Source: Artocarpus heterophyllus (lineage: Eukaryota > Streptophyta > Magnoliopsida > Rosales > Moraceae). Taken from it: a stretch of DNA of 64,000 bases. Shown piece by piece: positions 1-11,927 of the stretch (position 1 is its first letter; every line of letters begins with the position of its first letter). The position numbers and the translations under genes were made by a program. The stretch spans positions 38,367,041 through 38,431,040 of the forward strand of contig CM046354.1 of NCBI GenBank assembly GCA_025403435.1. The letters are read 5' to 3'. Below the pieces are notes generated by a model, which worked only from the letters and a program-made list of their open reading frames with translations, was not told the DNA's origin and did not search any database.

Positions 1-1513
1 TTTTGATGTACCAAATGGTAACACCTATATCTTAATAGTGGTATGCATATCGGTACATTGGAGGCATGACTCTTGATAGCGTAGACTTGTTATTCACAGA
101 TATGGAATCCATAGCTCCTCTTTAGGAGCAGTGATATCCTCTTATATGCATTTTTCTGTAATTGAAAAACTAGAGTGCTCAACCATTTGGATACATAGGT
201 GTAACCGAATGATATATTGTCTTTGGATGGTAAGTTTTTTTATGGTGAGATAATGGAACGTAAGATAAAAATAATCGGAAAGGTAAGACAGAACTTGTTC
301 TTAAGCAGATTATGGATAATCATATGGGGATACGATACACTATGATATGTCATGGAGACTTAACTATACGGGCTTCGTAATTCTATATAGTTCGAGAGTG
401 CAGCTCCAAGCTTTTAGTGGAGTAGTGTTGGAGTTGATAATTATGAAATGTATATCTGGGATATTGGGTTTCATAATTATCAGGAGCTTGAACTATATAG
501 GTCCATTTGCTCCCCTTTGCTAGTTCACAACATCTTGTAATAGTATGGCATGCTTTTCTAATAATTGGTAACTTATGTCGGATTTATCAGATTGGTTAAA
601 ATTTAGAAAAATCAAATAATTCATGTTTGTTTATCGGTTGAATTAATTTTGTGATAAAATTAATTCAAGATAAACTTGTTGAATTACTGGGATCAAATAA
701 TTGTTGTTTGTTTATCGGTTGATTTAATTTTGGATAAATTAGATCAACATAAACTTGTAGAATTATTGGGAATTCATTTATTTTCTTAGAGATTATCTAG
801 ATAAAGTTGTTTTGATCAGATAACTTCTCTATTGGGTTATTTGAATTAAAACTAAGACTTTATCCTATAGAATCTTGGGTGGAAAATAAAAGATTCGCTG
901 AGATATTTATTTGGCAGTTAAGTCTGCCAATCCACGTGTTCGGCCTACCGATGGGGCTATTCGGCCTGCCAATTATCCTGATCGACCTGCTAATGAGCGA
1001 AGGATAAGGTCACGCGTTTTTATGCGGATCTTACCAGATATTAATCCAATTTTGATTCTGGTTTAAATTTTTGAGACCTAATCTCATAAGGACTGGCCCT
1101 AGGACCAACTTCTATAAATAGGGAGTAAGTCTTAAGAGTTACTAAGATCACTTGAGAGATTAAGAGTGATACTCTATTGGTGAGAAGCGAAAACTCCATA
1201 AGAGCTTTTGTTCACAAATCACGAACACTTGCTTTTGGTTCTCTCGATTGGTTAGAAGGAGAGTCACCTAGTGGAAGAGCTGGACGTGTGAGCCCACACT
1301 CACTTCGGTCATGGATAAAGAATAGCAAAGAAGACCAATTGGTTGAGGCTCCTTTGGAATGTTACTTTTCTTCACGTTTTGTGAGGGTTCTTTAGCAATC
1401 AAAGGTTAGTAAGATCAGGTTAATTTATGCATATAGCATGTCAAACTTGTGTTTTAGAAAATACTCTGATATAAAATTTTTAAAATTCTGTTGCGTTCTA
1501 CTTTTCCAAAACA
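1..1513 (+). mobile_element. Ty1/copia-family LTR, 5' part cut by window edge
   Basis: This stretch aligns along its length with the complete LTR at 36001-38022. Base 1 corresponds to about base 519 of that LTR, so roughly 0.5 kb lies outside the window. It ends in ...CCAAAACA at 1513, like the other copies. An LTR promoter TATA (CTATAAATA) sits near 1112-1119, followed by the transcribed R/U5 part. No primer-binding site follows; an oppositely oriented LTR of the same family begins at once. Short open frames inside (for example near 1177-1395) are non-coding LTR sequence. Confidence 0.85.
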
Positions 1514-2970
1514 GGCCAAACTTGAGGATTAGCATACCAAACTGTCAAAAAAAGATCTCAGCCAAGCGTTTATTTTCCACCTGAGATTCTATCGGATAAA
1601 GTCTTAGTTTTAATTCAAATAACCCAATAGAGAAGTTATCTGATCAAAACAACTTTATCTAGATAATCTCTAAGAAAATAAATGAATTCCCAATAATTCT
1701 ACAAGTTTATGTTGATCTAATTTATCCAAAATTAAATCAACCGATAAACAAACAACAATTATTTGATCCCAGTAATTCAACAAGTTTATCTTGAATTAAT
1801 TTTATCACAAAATTAATTCAACCGATAAATAGACATGAATTATTTAATTCTTTCGAATTTCAACCAATTTAATAAATCTGACATAAGTCATCAATTATTG
1901 GAAAAGTATGCCGTATCGTTACAGGATATTGTGAGCTAGCAAAGGGGACCAAATGGACCTATATAGTTCAAGCTCCCAATAATTACGAAACTCAATATCC
2001 TAGATATACATTTCATAATTATCAACTCCAAGGCTACTCCAATCAAAGCTTGGAGCTACACTCTCGAACTACATAAAATTACGAAGCCCGTATAGCTAAG
2101 TCTCCATAACATATCATAGTGTATCATATCCCCGTAGGATTATCTATACCTGGCTTAAGGACAAGTTCTATTTTACCTTCCCGATTATTTTTATCTTACG
2201 TCCATTTATCTCACCATCGAAAAACTTACCATCCAAAGACAGTATACCATTTGGTTACACCTATGTATCCAAATGGTTGAGCGGTCTAATTTTTCAATTA
2301 CAGGATAAAGCATATAAGAGGATATCACTACGCCTAAAGAGGAGCTATAGATTCCATATCTATAAATAACAAGTCTACGCTATCAAGAGTCATGCCTCCA
2401 ACGTACCGGCATGCATACCACTATTAAGAGTAGGTGTTACCCTTTGGTACATCAAAAGACACAGGTCAAGACAATAGCCCCACTATTTATCTTAGGATTA
2501 AGATACAATACAAATGATTGTCTAAAGTGAACAATTTGCCGAGATAGAATTATTAATCCAAATCAATTCACTTTATGTCTCGATCTAACACATCATCACC
2601 TATGACAACGTACCAATATTTCGGAGTCCACCTCCGATGGCCAAGACAAACCATCTCCCAATAAGTATATAGACAACATAAGAATCTTTACATGAATAAA
2701 GCGGCCAACTTTATTCCCTCGATTGCGGATCTTATGATTTAGACTGTCACCTTAAGAATCACGTCTTTCGCACAATCTGTCTATCATGTGCCCAATTCTT
2801 AAAGGTTTAGACTGACAATCTCAGACTTTTGTTTGCTTAATATACATTCAATAAATATGAATGTAAAGAGGACAAGATTTGATATATAAACATTAAATAA
2901 ATTCTTTATTGATAAAAATGTCTCCAAAAACTTATTACATTTTTACTCCTTAGGGCATGCATGTCTAACA
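1514..2970 (-). mobile_element. Ty1/copia 3' LTR, truncated, minus strand
   Basis: Read on the minus strand it begins TGTTAGACATGC at 2970 and follows the same family as 36001-38022. It stops at about 1514, where it abuts the end of the plus-strand LTR, so roughly its last 0.5 kb is missing. Immediately upstream on the minus strand are a polypurine tract and the RNase H end of a copia polyprotein. This is the arrangement expected of a 3' LTR. Positions about 1545-2455 pair with 1-920 as an inverted repeat. Confidence 0.85.
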
Positions 2971-2982
2971 ATCTCCCACTTG
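2971..2982 (-). other. Polypurine tract of copia element
   Basis: On the minus strand this reads CAAGTGGGAGAT and directly precedes the TGTTAG start of the LTR. That is the expected site for plus-strand DNA priming in an LTR retrotransposon. A decayed version of the same motif lies at 58743-58754 in the second copia element. Confidence 0.75.
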
Positions 2983-3008
2983 TACGAAGTGAGTAAATAT
3001 GACAAATC

Positions 3009-3430
3009 TCACATCCCCATAGCGTCTACATGCTTCTCGAAGACTCTCACTGTAAGTGTCTTCGTAAATGGATCAGCTAAATTGTCCTCTAACGCGATCT
3101 TGCGCACCATGACATGCTCGCCCTCAACGAAGTCTTTTATCACATGATACTTCAGATCAATATGCTTACTCTTCTTGTGAAATCTTGGTTCCTTAGTATT
3201 AGCTACTGCTGCACTGTTGTCACAGTACAATGATACCACCTTATCCATACCAGGAACTACCTCAAAATCCCCGAGGAACTTGCAGAGCCACACTGCTTCT
3301 TTCGAAGCATCACTAGCTACTAGATACTCAGCCTCTATTGTTGAATCCGAAGTGCAATCTTGCTTCACACTTCTTCAACTGATGGCATCGCCACCCAGAG
3401 TAAACACAAGTGAAGCAAGATCTAATAGTA
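3009..3430 (-). pseudogene. Ty1/copia polyprotein remnant, RNase H C-terminus
   Basis: Only the last ~120-140 residues of a copia Pol polyprotein remain, encoding the RNase H domain. Visible family motifs are SDSTIEAEY, KEAVWL, YCDNSAAVANTKEPR, KHIDLKYH and ED-LADPFTKTL. Just upstream the frame holds an in-frame stop where the family has Trp (the GGDAIS-RS stretch). Homology is lost beyond about 3430, so gag, protease, integrase and reverse transcriptase are gone. The same family has a longer copy at 58765-62850. It is non-functional as it stands. Confidence 0.85.
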
Positions 3431-5880
3431 GAGACAAAGATCTTCCTTTCTGACTCTACAAGAAAGTTTTTATCTACAGCATTATTTAAAAAAAAAACAA
3501 ACAAACTATCAAAATAACCTTTTATATTTAACAGACCAATGGGTTTAGAATGAATTCCTAACAATTTCTAGCTAGCAACAACCAAAAGTTCTTCTAAAGT
3601 TTTTAGACCTCCAGTAAAGTAATAAAAGCATCAAGGGAGCTAACCATGTCTTTTTTCGCTTAGGGGCACCTGCAACCATCCTTTGGGTACCTATGGTTTG
3701 ACCACACAAACAACTTGAGCCAAAACACCAGGAAAGCTTCAGTACCTCTAAACTCCTACTGCAATAATATCAATTAAACCTAGACTACCCCTTCATACAG
3801 AAGACTCATCCTTTTTTTAGCTAAGACTTAACCTAAACGGAATGCAGTATTTAAGTAGTCACTTCCTTTTCCTAAACTAGAATAGCAAAACATACAGATG
3901 TTTTTAAAGCTTTGAGATGACTGAAAAGAGGATATCATAATAATTTTTAAGACTAAGACTTTTTTAACTGTTTTATGTTTTTTTAGACTGACTCTATTTA
4001 ACACCGCTTTGAATAAAACCTAAACCTAAAATAAAATCTTGTACACATCGGAGCATAGACAAGGATAAAGTGTTGGGTGAAATTAAGTAAGGATAGTTAT
4101 GAGGATAGGTATAAAAAGATGGACATATGTTAGACAACTATAAAACTTTTGAAAAGTTTTTACCTGACAATACTATTGACCTTTTGAAAAAAAATAAAAC
4201 ACCACTATACAACTTATGACAAAATGGGACCTTATTTTAAAAATCAAGACAACTTTTATCTTGCATGATACAAAATATCTACCAAAGAAAATAATGCATC
4301 TGATAGATCGAATAATAATATTAAAAGATAAACAATATAAACACAATTATTAAAACTACTACTGTAACAATCGTACAAAAACAAAAATCTTTTTATTGAT
4401 GAAATTTTATTCGAGAATGAATTGAAAACTTATGTTCATCAAAATTCATCTCTAGAAATTTCGTCACTCAGCTATTCTAATGATTTTTCATTAAAACTAA
4501 AATCATTTGTCAAATAAATTTTTAAAAGTAAACAAAAACATGCAAAAACGAAGAAAATTTATAGATTTTACTTCGAACTAGAAAGATCAAGAGTTTGTTT
4601 TCCATCTAACTTTCCTAGAGACTAAACAATTAAGTCATCTAACGTCAGATTCTCAAGATATTCTTTCTCTATATGGAATTGTGGTCAAAGTTTTGATATA
4701 GCTTCCTCTTGGATGTGACTTTAAAGAAGCTTGGAAATTTTCCAAGCTTTCTTTTTTAAGACTATTTTTACAGAACTAAAATTTTTCTTGCCTATTCACA
4801 GACACATAACTAGGTGAAGGACACTTACCTAAACTATTTTGACGAGAACACTTAGGACGCTTCGGTTCCATATAACGGCTCCTCTTTTTCCAGCACATAG
4901 ACTCGTACCCATCCTAGGTAAACTTTCATTAGTTACATCACTAGGACGGATTAGACCTTCTATATATTTTTTTACATAAGTTGGAAGTTCAAAATGAGAA
5001 AGAACCCACAAATAAGTGACTCTAGTCTTGTACTTCTATCTGATTTCTTTCTAAGAAAGAGAATGGAAATATTTTTTTAAGATGCTCGTATTCAGGATCC
5101 ATGATGAAAGAGAGAGAAAAAAATGAGATTTTTGAGAGTGAATTAAGAGGTTTCTAGGAGAGCTTTTGACAGATTTGGAAACTTTGAGTGACTTTGAGGT
5201 TGTTTGAGAATATTGAGAAGATTTTGTAGGATTAAGAGAGAAAAGATTGAAGAATTTTTGGAAAAAGTATTTGAAAACCAAAGAACTTTGAAAGCATTTT
5301 GGAAAATTTCTGCGTAAATTTTTAAAGACTCTAAAGCGATGGCAAAGAAACCTCAAAGTGTTTAGAGAGAGAGAGAGGGAAATTTAGACAAAAAAAGAGC
5401 AGAGAGTTCTAAGCTTGAATACATTGTGATAGATTATATAGAAAAATGGTTAGTTATTGTTTAGATATAGGGAAAATTATATAGATGCATGCGACACTAT
5501 TCTAAGTAGTGTTGGGCTAAACAGAAAATAGGCTAAGTAATCTAACGGATTACTACATGCTATTAAACACTAAAAATAAACATTTACTAACAAACATGAA
5601 AACTAAACTCAAAATATTTTTAGCATTTCTAATTTTTTAATGTTTATTTGTTTTTAAACATTTTCATTTTTTTAATTAAAATTTACAAAAGCCTAAAAAT
5701 AAAAAAAAAATCATTGATAATCATTTCATTAAAATGCATCCCGAGAGGCCGTTGATACAGAATATCAACTAATCCTAATGAATTTTATCTCCTTTACTCA
5801 GCCACTGTAATTAATTTTTTAAAAATTATTAAACAAAAATTAAAATACTATTTTAAAGTTACAGTTTATCATCTGAGTCT
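3431..5880. other. AT-rich repeat-derived DNA, no gene seen
   Basis: No coding frame with recognisable domains is present on either strand. The segment lies on the 3' side of the minus-strand gypsy remnant and may hold its untranslated region and a decayed 3' LTR; a weak minus-strand TATA-like stretch lies near 5430-5450. I could not align it convincingly with the putative 5' LTR at 8550-10780. Confidence 0.4.
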
Positions 5881-6900
5881 GAATCTATATAAATAAATTG
5901 AGGGGTTAGAGTTAAACGATCATTAGAGACTGGTTTGAAATAAAAAGAAAGTCCCCAAAAATTCTCATCACCTGATGCTTATATATTTATCAAAGTCCAT
6001 CTTCTCCTTCTCACATCAACATAATCTACTAGATCAATTGTTGGTGGTGGAAAATCATTGGGTCTAAATTTTCCAAGAGAAAAGATTTTCCAAAAATATA
6101 AGTTACCCCTTACTTTAAGAAATTCCTTTTCAAGATCAAATTTTTTATTTTCAACAACTACTATCTTTCTAAATTAGGTTTTTTAAATTTTTTTGTTACC
6201 ATGGAATTTTCAACTTTATGAGTTTCATCCATTTAAGCAGACATGGAATAATTCTCAACTTTTGATGTATTATCTGATTTAAATGAATTAACAAACCTGT
6301 TAAACGATCAGGTATTCCAACAGAGGTACTTTTTTCAACAAGGTTGACTTTACACTGTTTAGAAGCAGTTTGCGACATGTTGAATACGTTGAACTCCAAA
6401 GTCATGTTTCCAAAAGATAATTCAAGATGTTATTTCTACAATTAATTAAGGGACTTGAACATTTGAAGTGGAAACAAATAGCGTATCTAAAACAATGAAG
6501 TCTACTAGAAAGTAAAACTTATCAATTTGAACTAACAAATCCTCAACTATTCCTCTTGGAATTTTCACAGAGAGATAAACTAATTGAAGTGTGATAGATG
6601 TTGGCTTAACTCGTGAATTAAAACTTTCAAAAGGTGAAAAATTTTGTGGAGGCTTTTGGAATTGTGGATTTGATGGATATTGTGAATTCTGAGATTGTTA
6701 AGGAAATGGTGGACGATTTTGAAAATTTTGAGGTGGATATGGTGGTAGTTGTTATGGTTGATTATTCCTCCAACTAAAATTGGGGTGAGTTCTCCATTGT
6801 GATTTGTATGTGTTAGAATATAGAGATGGAAAAGGCTTACTAACTTAATCAATTTGGTTTGTGTAATTCACCTGTTCATGAGACTCTTTCTTAAAAACCA
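5880..6900 (-). pseudogene. Ty3/gypsy protease region and Gln/Pro-rich linker, degenerate
   Basis: Read on the minus strand from about 6850, the frame gives a Pro/Gln/Asn-rich linker (WRNNQP, YPPQNFQNRPPF, with stops). From about 6600 it gives the retroviral-type aspartic protease core common in plant gypsy elements: VKIPRGIVEDLLVQIDKFYF then VDFIVLD. It continues into MTLEFNVFNMSQ at about 6400. Further down, to about 5880, a readable frame includes FPPPTIDLVDYVDVRRRRW and ends DSDSDDKL. Several stops and frame changes make it a pseudogene. No reverse transcriptase motif follows. Confidence 0.7.
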
Positions 6901-7107
6901 GGCAGTCATAAGTTGAGTGATCTAGAGTTTAGCAAACACTATGCAAAGTTTTAATCTTAAGTTTTTGAATATTCCTATATGTTCCATGGCTTCGATCTTT
7001 CTTGACAAACTAGCAATCCTAGCATTTGAATCATTTTCTTGACTTAGTTGATGAACACTAGCATTAGCAATATTAGACCTAATTGAGCCTTCAAAATTAA
7101 TATGTTG

Positions 7108-7630
7108 CTAATGTTGAGAGTTGTTAGCTAAGTTATTTAAGAAGTTTAATGCTTCATCAGGTACTTTATTAAGGAATTCTCCATTACACATTATTTTAAT
7201 GAATTGACAAGTTTCAGTAATTAAATCTTTATAAAAGAAACTTATGTAACACCATTTTTTAAAACCATGATGTGAGCAAGAGTTTAACAAATCTTTAAAT
7301 GTTCCTAACATTAAAAATAGACTTATTTTGCATTTTGGAAAAATTTTGAATTTGTTTCTTCAAAGCATTGATTTTATGAGTTGGAAAGAATTTATTCAAA
7401 AACTCAGTTTGCATTTCTTGCCATGTACTAATTGACCTAGGTTTTAAAGAAGCAAGTCGAATTTTAGCCTTCTCTTTCAAAGAAAAAGGAAAAAGCTTAA
7501 GCCTAACAATTTTATTTGAAATATCTTGATCAGTAAAAATGGCATAAACATCTTCAAACTCTCTAAGGTGTAAATAAGGATTTTCATATTCTAAGCCATG
7601 AAAATTTGGAAGCAAGCTAATCATTCCCAA
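7108..7630 (-). pseudogene. Ty3/gypsy gag (Retrotrans_gag) remnant with frameshift
   Basis: The minus-strand frame from 7630 reads MGMISLLPNFHGLEYENPYL, then HLREFEDVYAIF and IVRLKLFPFSLKEKAK. It goes on to PRSISTWQEMQTEFLNKFFP, the plant Retrotrans_gag domain. Around 7300 the frame shifts and continues as TFKDLLNSCSHHGFKKW, FFYKDL, MCNGEFLNKVPDEALNFL. The two pieces together cover most of the domain. The gene lies about 0.9 kb downstream, on the minus strand, of a tRNA-Asp-type primer site, as in Athila/Tat-like elements. The lineage is inferred, not proven. Confidence 0.85.
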
Positions 7631-8531
7631 TTTAAACTTAGAGTTATGAGCATTGAGAGAAAAAATAAGACACGATGAAGTGGATTCTCAAGGTGGTTGC
7701 AAATAATCACGCATTAAATGAACATAATGAATGATTTGTTGATAAGCAAGGTTTCATTATGAAAACTTTCATCATCAACCATTATATTTGAATGTGAAGA
7801 TGCAACAGGAACTAAAGGTGGTTCTAAGTCTTTCCTAATTAATCTACGAGTTTTAGACACATGAGATCAAACACACGTGCAAATTATTTATATTAGTTAC
7901 AAAGTTTTTGAAACAAGATACTAAGTTTTTCTTCTTTCAGGGAGAATGGAGTAGTAAGTAAAAAGTATTCGCTTTATTTATTTTGTAGATTTTGGGAATT
8001 ATATCCTTTAAGAATGTTCCTGGAAAAGATTGGTAGGCTGAAGACTATTTAAAAGCTAACCTCCTAGTTTGAACAGCATTCTTGGAATGACTAGTATTAG
8101 GAAAATCGCCAAAAGTAATTGGTTATGGAAAATGTTTCTGAGCTAGTACTAGTCCTAAAACAGAACTTCCTTAAAGTAGCCTTTTCCTTAAAACCGCAAT
8201 TTTGTTAAATATTATGAAAATCCCAAATCTAAACCTAAACATCCCAAAATAACTATACTACTAATAAAAAGAAAGAGATAAAATTTTTTATATTTTATAT
8301 TTTTATTTTCTTATTATTTATTTATAAATAGTAAAGTGAATAGGACCAAATATGAATAGTAACTTACAAAAAACACATGTAGAATTCTTACGTGAACGGT
8401 ACTTAACTCCTACAAAACAACAAATATTTAATGAAAACACATAAAACAGAAAACAAGTTAGTAAAATAGAAAGTAAAAGAAAATGAAATATAATATACAA
8501 AGTAAATTACACTTAAAACAATTTTTATTTT

Positions 8532-8549
8532 TCCCCGACAACGGTGCCA
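8532..8549 (-). other. Primer-binding site, tRNA-Asp type
   Basis: The minus strand reads TGGCACCGTTGTCGGGGA. This is two changes from TGGCGCCGTTGCCGGGGA, the complement of the plant tRNA-Asp 3' end used by many plant Ty3/gypsy elements. It places the 5' LTR at higher coordinates and the gag gene downstream on the minus strand, matching the gag remnant at 7108-7630. Confidence 0.75.
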
Positions 8550-10780
8550 AATACTTATTCGGTCTTGAAAGTTACAATCCAAAATAACATCAAGTATAAG
8601 GTTGTTACAAGTAATAAAACTCGATGAATCTGAAGTCAAACCCATAGGAAAAGCTATTGCTAAGGTCCAGTATATTTGTTATATTACTTATTTATTTATT
8701 ATTAACATGAAAAATACGAGAATTAAAGTTAATTATTTATAAAATATTTACATATTTTTACAGCATTTTTTCATTTTTAGAATTTCTAATTTTGGAATTT
8801 TAATAACAAGAAATGCAACTAATTTAAAAATCAAACTTTAACAATAAGTGCAATTAATTCAAAATAACTTTAATAAAAATAAAAGCATTGATAACAACTA
8901 ATTTAAAAAGAGATACAATAATAATTACAACAATGCTAAGGTTCAAAGGTTTCGTTTTGGTTATTAACTTAAATTTATTATAATTTTTCTATTTAATTAT
9001 TAATTGGTTTAAGAATACATTATGTCATACTATATCGACAATAAATCAAGCATTAGCAAACACTTATTGTGTTATTTTATGTCTATAATGTAACAAAAAC
9101 TTAACTTAATAAACAAATATGATTTTAGCATTACTTAACTAAAATAACAAACAAAATAATATGTTAAGTATTTACTAAGCCATACTTTGTTTACGGCTAA
9201 TTAAGATCCTTCAAAGCATAATCTTGTTAGTCTATGTCATCAGAAAATCAAAACCAAAAAATTTGTCAGAATTCTAGCTAAGAAATACTAAAACTCTAAG
9301 TTTTCTAAGAAAATAATTTGGCATTATAACTGCTTAGAAAACTAAGAAAAAATATTTAAAGTAATTTTGTTAGAATTTCTCCTTTTTTTCTTAGCTAAAA
9401 AGAGAAATTAAAAAGATATATTTAAAATAAAAACACTCGACATATTATTGAGCATAATTTTTACATCATAAACTGGGAATTATTTCAAAAAACATAAAGT
9501 AAAAACTTAAATTAAAAACTAAACTTAAAGCTATTTCTAAAAAACTAAACAGTGATTTTTTTATTTTTTTTTTGTTGAAGGGGATGAAGAGAACGAAATT
9601 AGGGGATGTGTATTTATAGGCTAAAAATTAGCATTATTTATACAAGTTGGGATTTTTTAGATATTTTTTAACTATTTTTTGGATGAAATTAGTTGCAATT
9701 TGTGCAATTCGGAAGATTCTTTATTTATTATTTCTTTCTTTCTTTTCTTCAGATGAGCATTCCTGAGTGATGATCTAGTGTGATGCGGCATAGCATTGGA
9801 CGAAAGCGAGCTATAAGATGAGCTGATGAAGATCAGAGAAGCGGTTCAGATCAAGTCAACATAAGGAAGTAAACGAGAGTTCCTTTCACCATTGGATTGG
9901 CCTTCAAATGCTGATCTGACGAAAGAAAGGATGGCTTCATGTGGAGCTGACGGCACGAGATTGGACAGATCCGATCAGCAGTCGACCCCACGCCTGACGC
10001 ATAGCTGACACGCTGCTAATTTCATGACAAGAGGACGGCTGCAATCAATTTAGCAGCGCTATCAACGGGTCCTATGTGCCACGTGTCAGACGTTTAAATT
10101 TGAATTATTTTTAATATTTTCTTGATCATTTATTGTCTGTTCATTTTGGTGTCAGTTTATTCTTTTTTTAGATTTTAAATTTAAAAATAAAAAATTGAAA
10201 CAAAATTAATTATTTTATAAACACAATATTTATTTTACATTAAAATACACTAAAAATAATTACAAACTCTTAAAGTTTCGGCCCTTTTAGTTTGATACAA
10301 ATATAATTTTTAAGGCATGAATATTTTTAAAAATTACTAAAAATATTATAAAATGTATTTAAAAAATTAAAACACACTATAAAACATATTAAAAGTCAAA
10401 ATAAAATTACCACATTATTTTTACGGTTTTAATTAATTTCAAACTAAACATATATTAAATACACAAAATGACTTTAAAAATTACCAAAATTATTATTAAA
10501 TATAAAAACATATTAAAAACTCATAATTAAGTATATTTTTACACTAAGACATTAAAATACTATTTAATACACAAAAGCTTTAATTAAAGAGTTTAATGAG
10601 AAATATGAATGTAAAATTATTGACATTAACTTTATAAAATATACATTTTTTAAGTCTTATCAAATATATATATTTTTGAATTTGGGGTTAAAGAGATTCA
10701 AACTCTACACTTTGCAGTAGAGTCGAGTATAATTTTATCGATAAGGAGTGCCTACAGACGTTTCGACATATGTCACATTT
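8550..10780 (-). mobile_element. Probable 5' LTR of the minus-strand gypsy element
   Basis: The position next to the primer-binding site implies an LTR here. A minus-strand TATA box (CCTATAAATA, 9611-9620) would be its promoter, with R/U5 running down to 8550. The U3 side includes a distinctly GC-richer block at about 9740-10095 with a CACGTG-type motif near 10079. The remainder is very AT-rich. LTR ends and target duplication could not be fixed, so the outer limit is approximate. Confidence 0.45.
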
Positions 10781-10885
10781 GTTTTATACCTTTTCATTTT
10801 TTAACTTTTCATTGTTTTCTTTTCTCTTCCTTTTTTTGTTTGTTCATTCTTGTCCTTTTTCTCATATATTTTGTTTCCCATTTGT

Positions 10886-11506
10886 TGATGCTTACCGCAG
10901 TCCGGTGTCGGATCAACACCCACGTGAGACTGAAATACCTTATAACCTCCTCCTAAGCTTGCCCCTGGTCGGGAGTGAGTACCTGCAAGAGGGATGATTC
11001 GGAGAAAGGGGGTTAGTCAATAGACAAGGGCTCTCCGATGCTCAAGGCAAGTATTGCTCGGCAGAGGTCGGCAGCTAATTAGGTATGAGGAAGTCTCTCT
11101 CTCCAAAACGTCATAAATGCTTCCTATTTATAGGCCACCAGCTGAATCGGGTGTAAGATGGGTTTTACCAATTACCCAGGTGTCACATCAAAGTGTATCA
11201 AGCAATAAGTGACAAGTGTCGCGCCCATTGTCCAATGGATTGGACTCTATTGGACGGCAGCACGTCTGCCTGGTGTTGGCCTACAAGGATGAGTAGTGAC
11301 GTATTATGATGGACAGCATGGCCCGGCCCGAGCTACTGTACATCCCCGAGGTGGCAGCCGTCTTGGGGTGTGCCCTCAGATAAATGGAAGGCACCTCGGG
11401 AAGAAGCATAAGTCATCGGGTCGGGGCGGTAGCCTATGTCTGCCGAACTGAGTTGCCGACCACCAAGTTAGCGTCCTCGGTGGAGGCGCCGAGCTTACCC
11501 TCAACA
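10886..11506 (-). mobile_element. Solo or truncated gypsy-type LTR
   Basis: The segment follows the order of the LTRs at 21895-22545 and 33867-34515: it starts TGATGCTTACC, carries a minus-strand TATA (CCTATAAATAGG near 11130-11140) in the same place, and ends after GCCGAGCTTACCCTCAACA. It is diverged enough to be a related subfamily. No internal element sequence adjoins it and no clear target duplication was found. It ends about 420 bp before the CLPP3-like start codon, so it lies in or next to that promoter. Confidence 0.65.
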
Positions 11507-11927
11507 CCATTCTTCCATATATACCTCTCATAAAATACTTATTTTGTTTTAAAACTCTATCAAATGCACTTTTTTTAACTTCCAAACGTGAGGATTCAAA
11601 CTTTTTATTTCTGGTTATTTTATTGACGTTATACCTATAACCATGCAAATGTTTTTTTTTTACCTTATAAATATTCTTTAACAGATATTAAACGCAAATT
11701 GTAACACATGCCCCCTTCAATTGGTGAATTAAAAAAGAAAAAGAAAGAGGTGATATTGGCATCGTGGAAACGACAGCGTTTGCGAGAGTTCCGGACCATT
11801 TCCAGACCTTGAAAAAGCATAACCTAGCATCAATTTCTCCCCTCTGCCATTTTCCCAGGGAAAAAAAGAAAAAAGAAAAAGAAAAAGACACAGAAAGGGA
11901 AAGTGAAGAAAGAAGTGAGCGAGAAAG

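Noticed and set aside
1177..1395. Plus-strand open frame with a relative at 37747-37974
   Set aside because: It lies in the R/U5 part of the same LTR family; the conservation is of DNA, not protein.
3217..3453. Plus-strand open frame
   Set aside because: It is the antisense shadow of the copia RNase H remnant.
10770..10997. Phe/Ser-rich open frame of 75 codons
   Set aside because: It is a translation of T-rich DNA running into an LTR; no domain.
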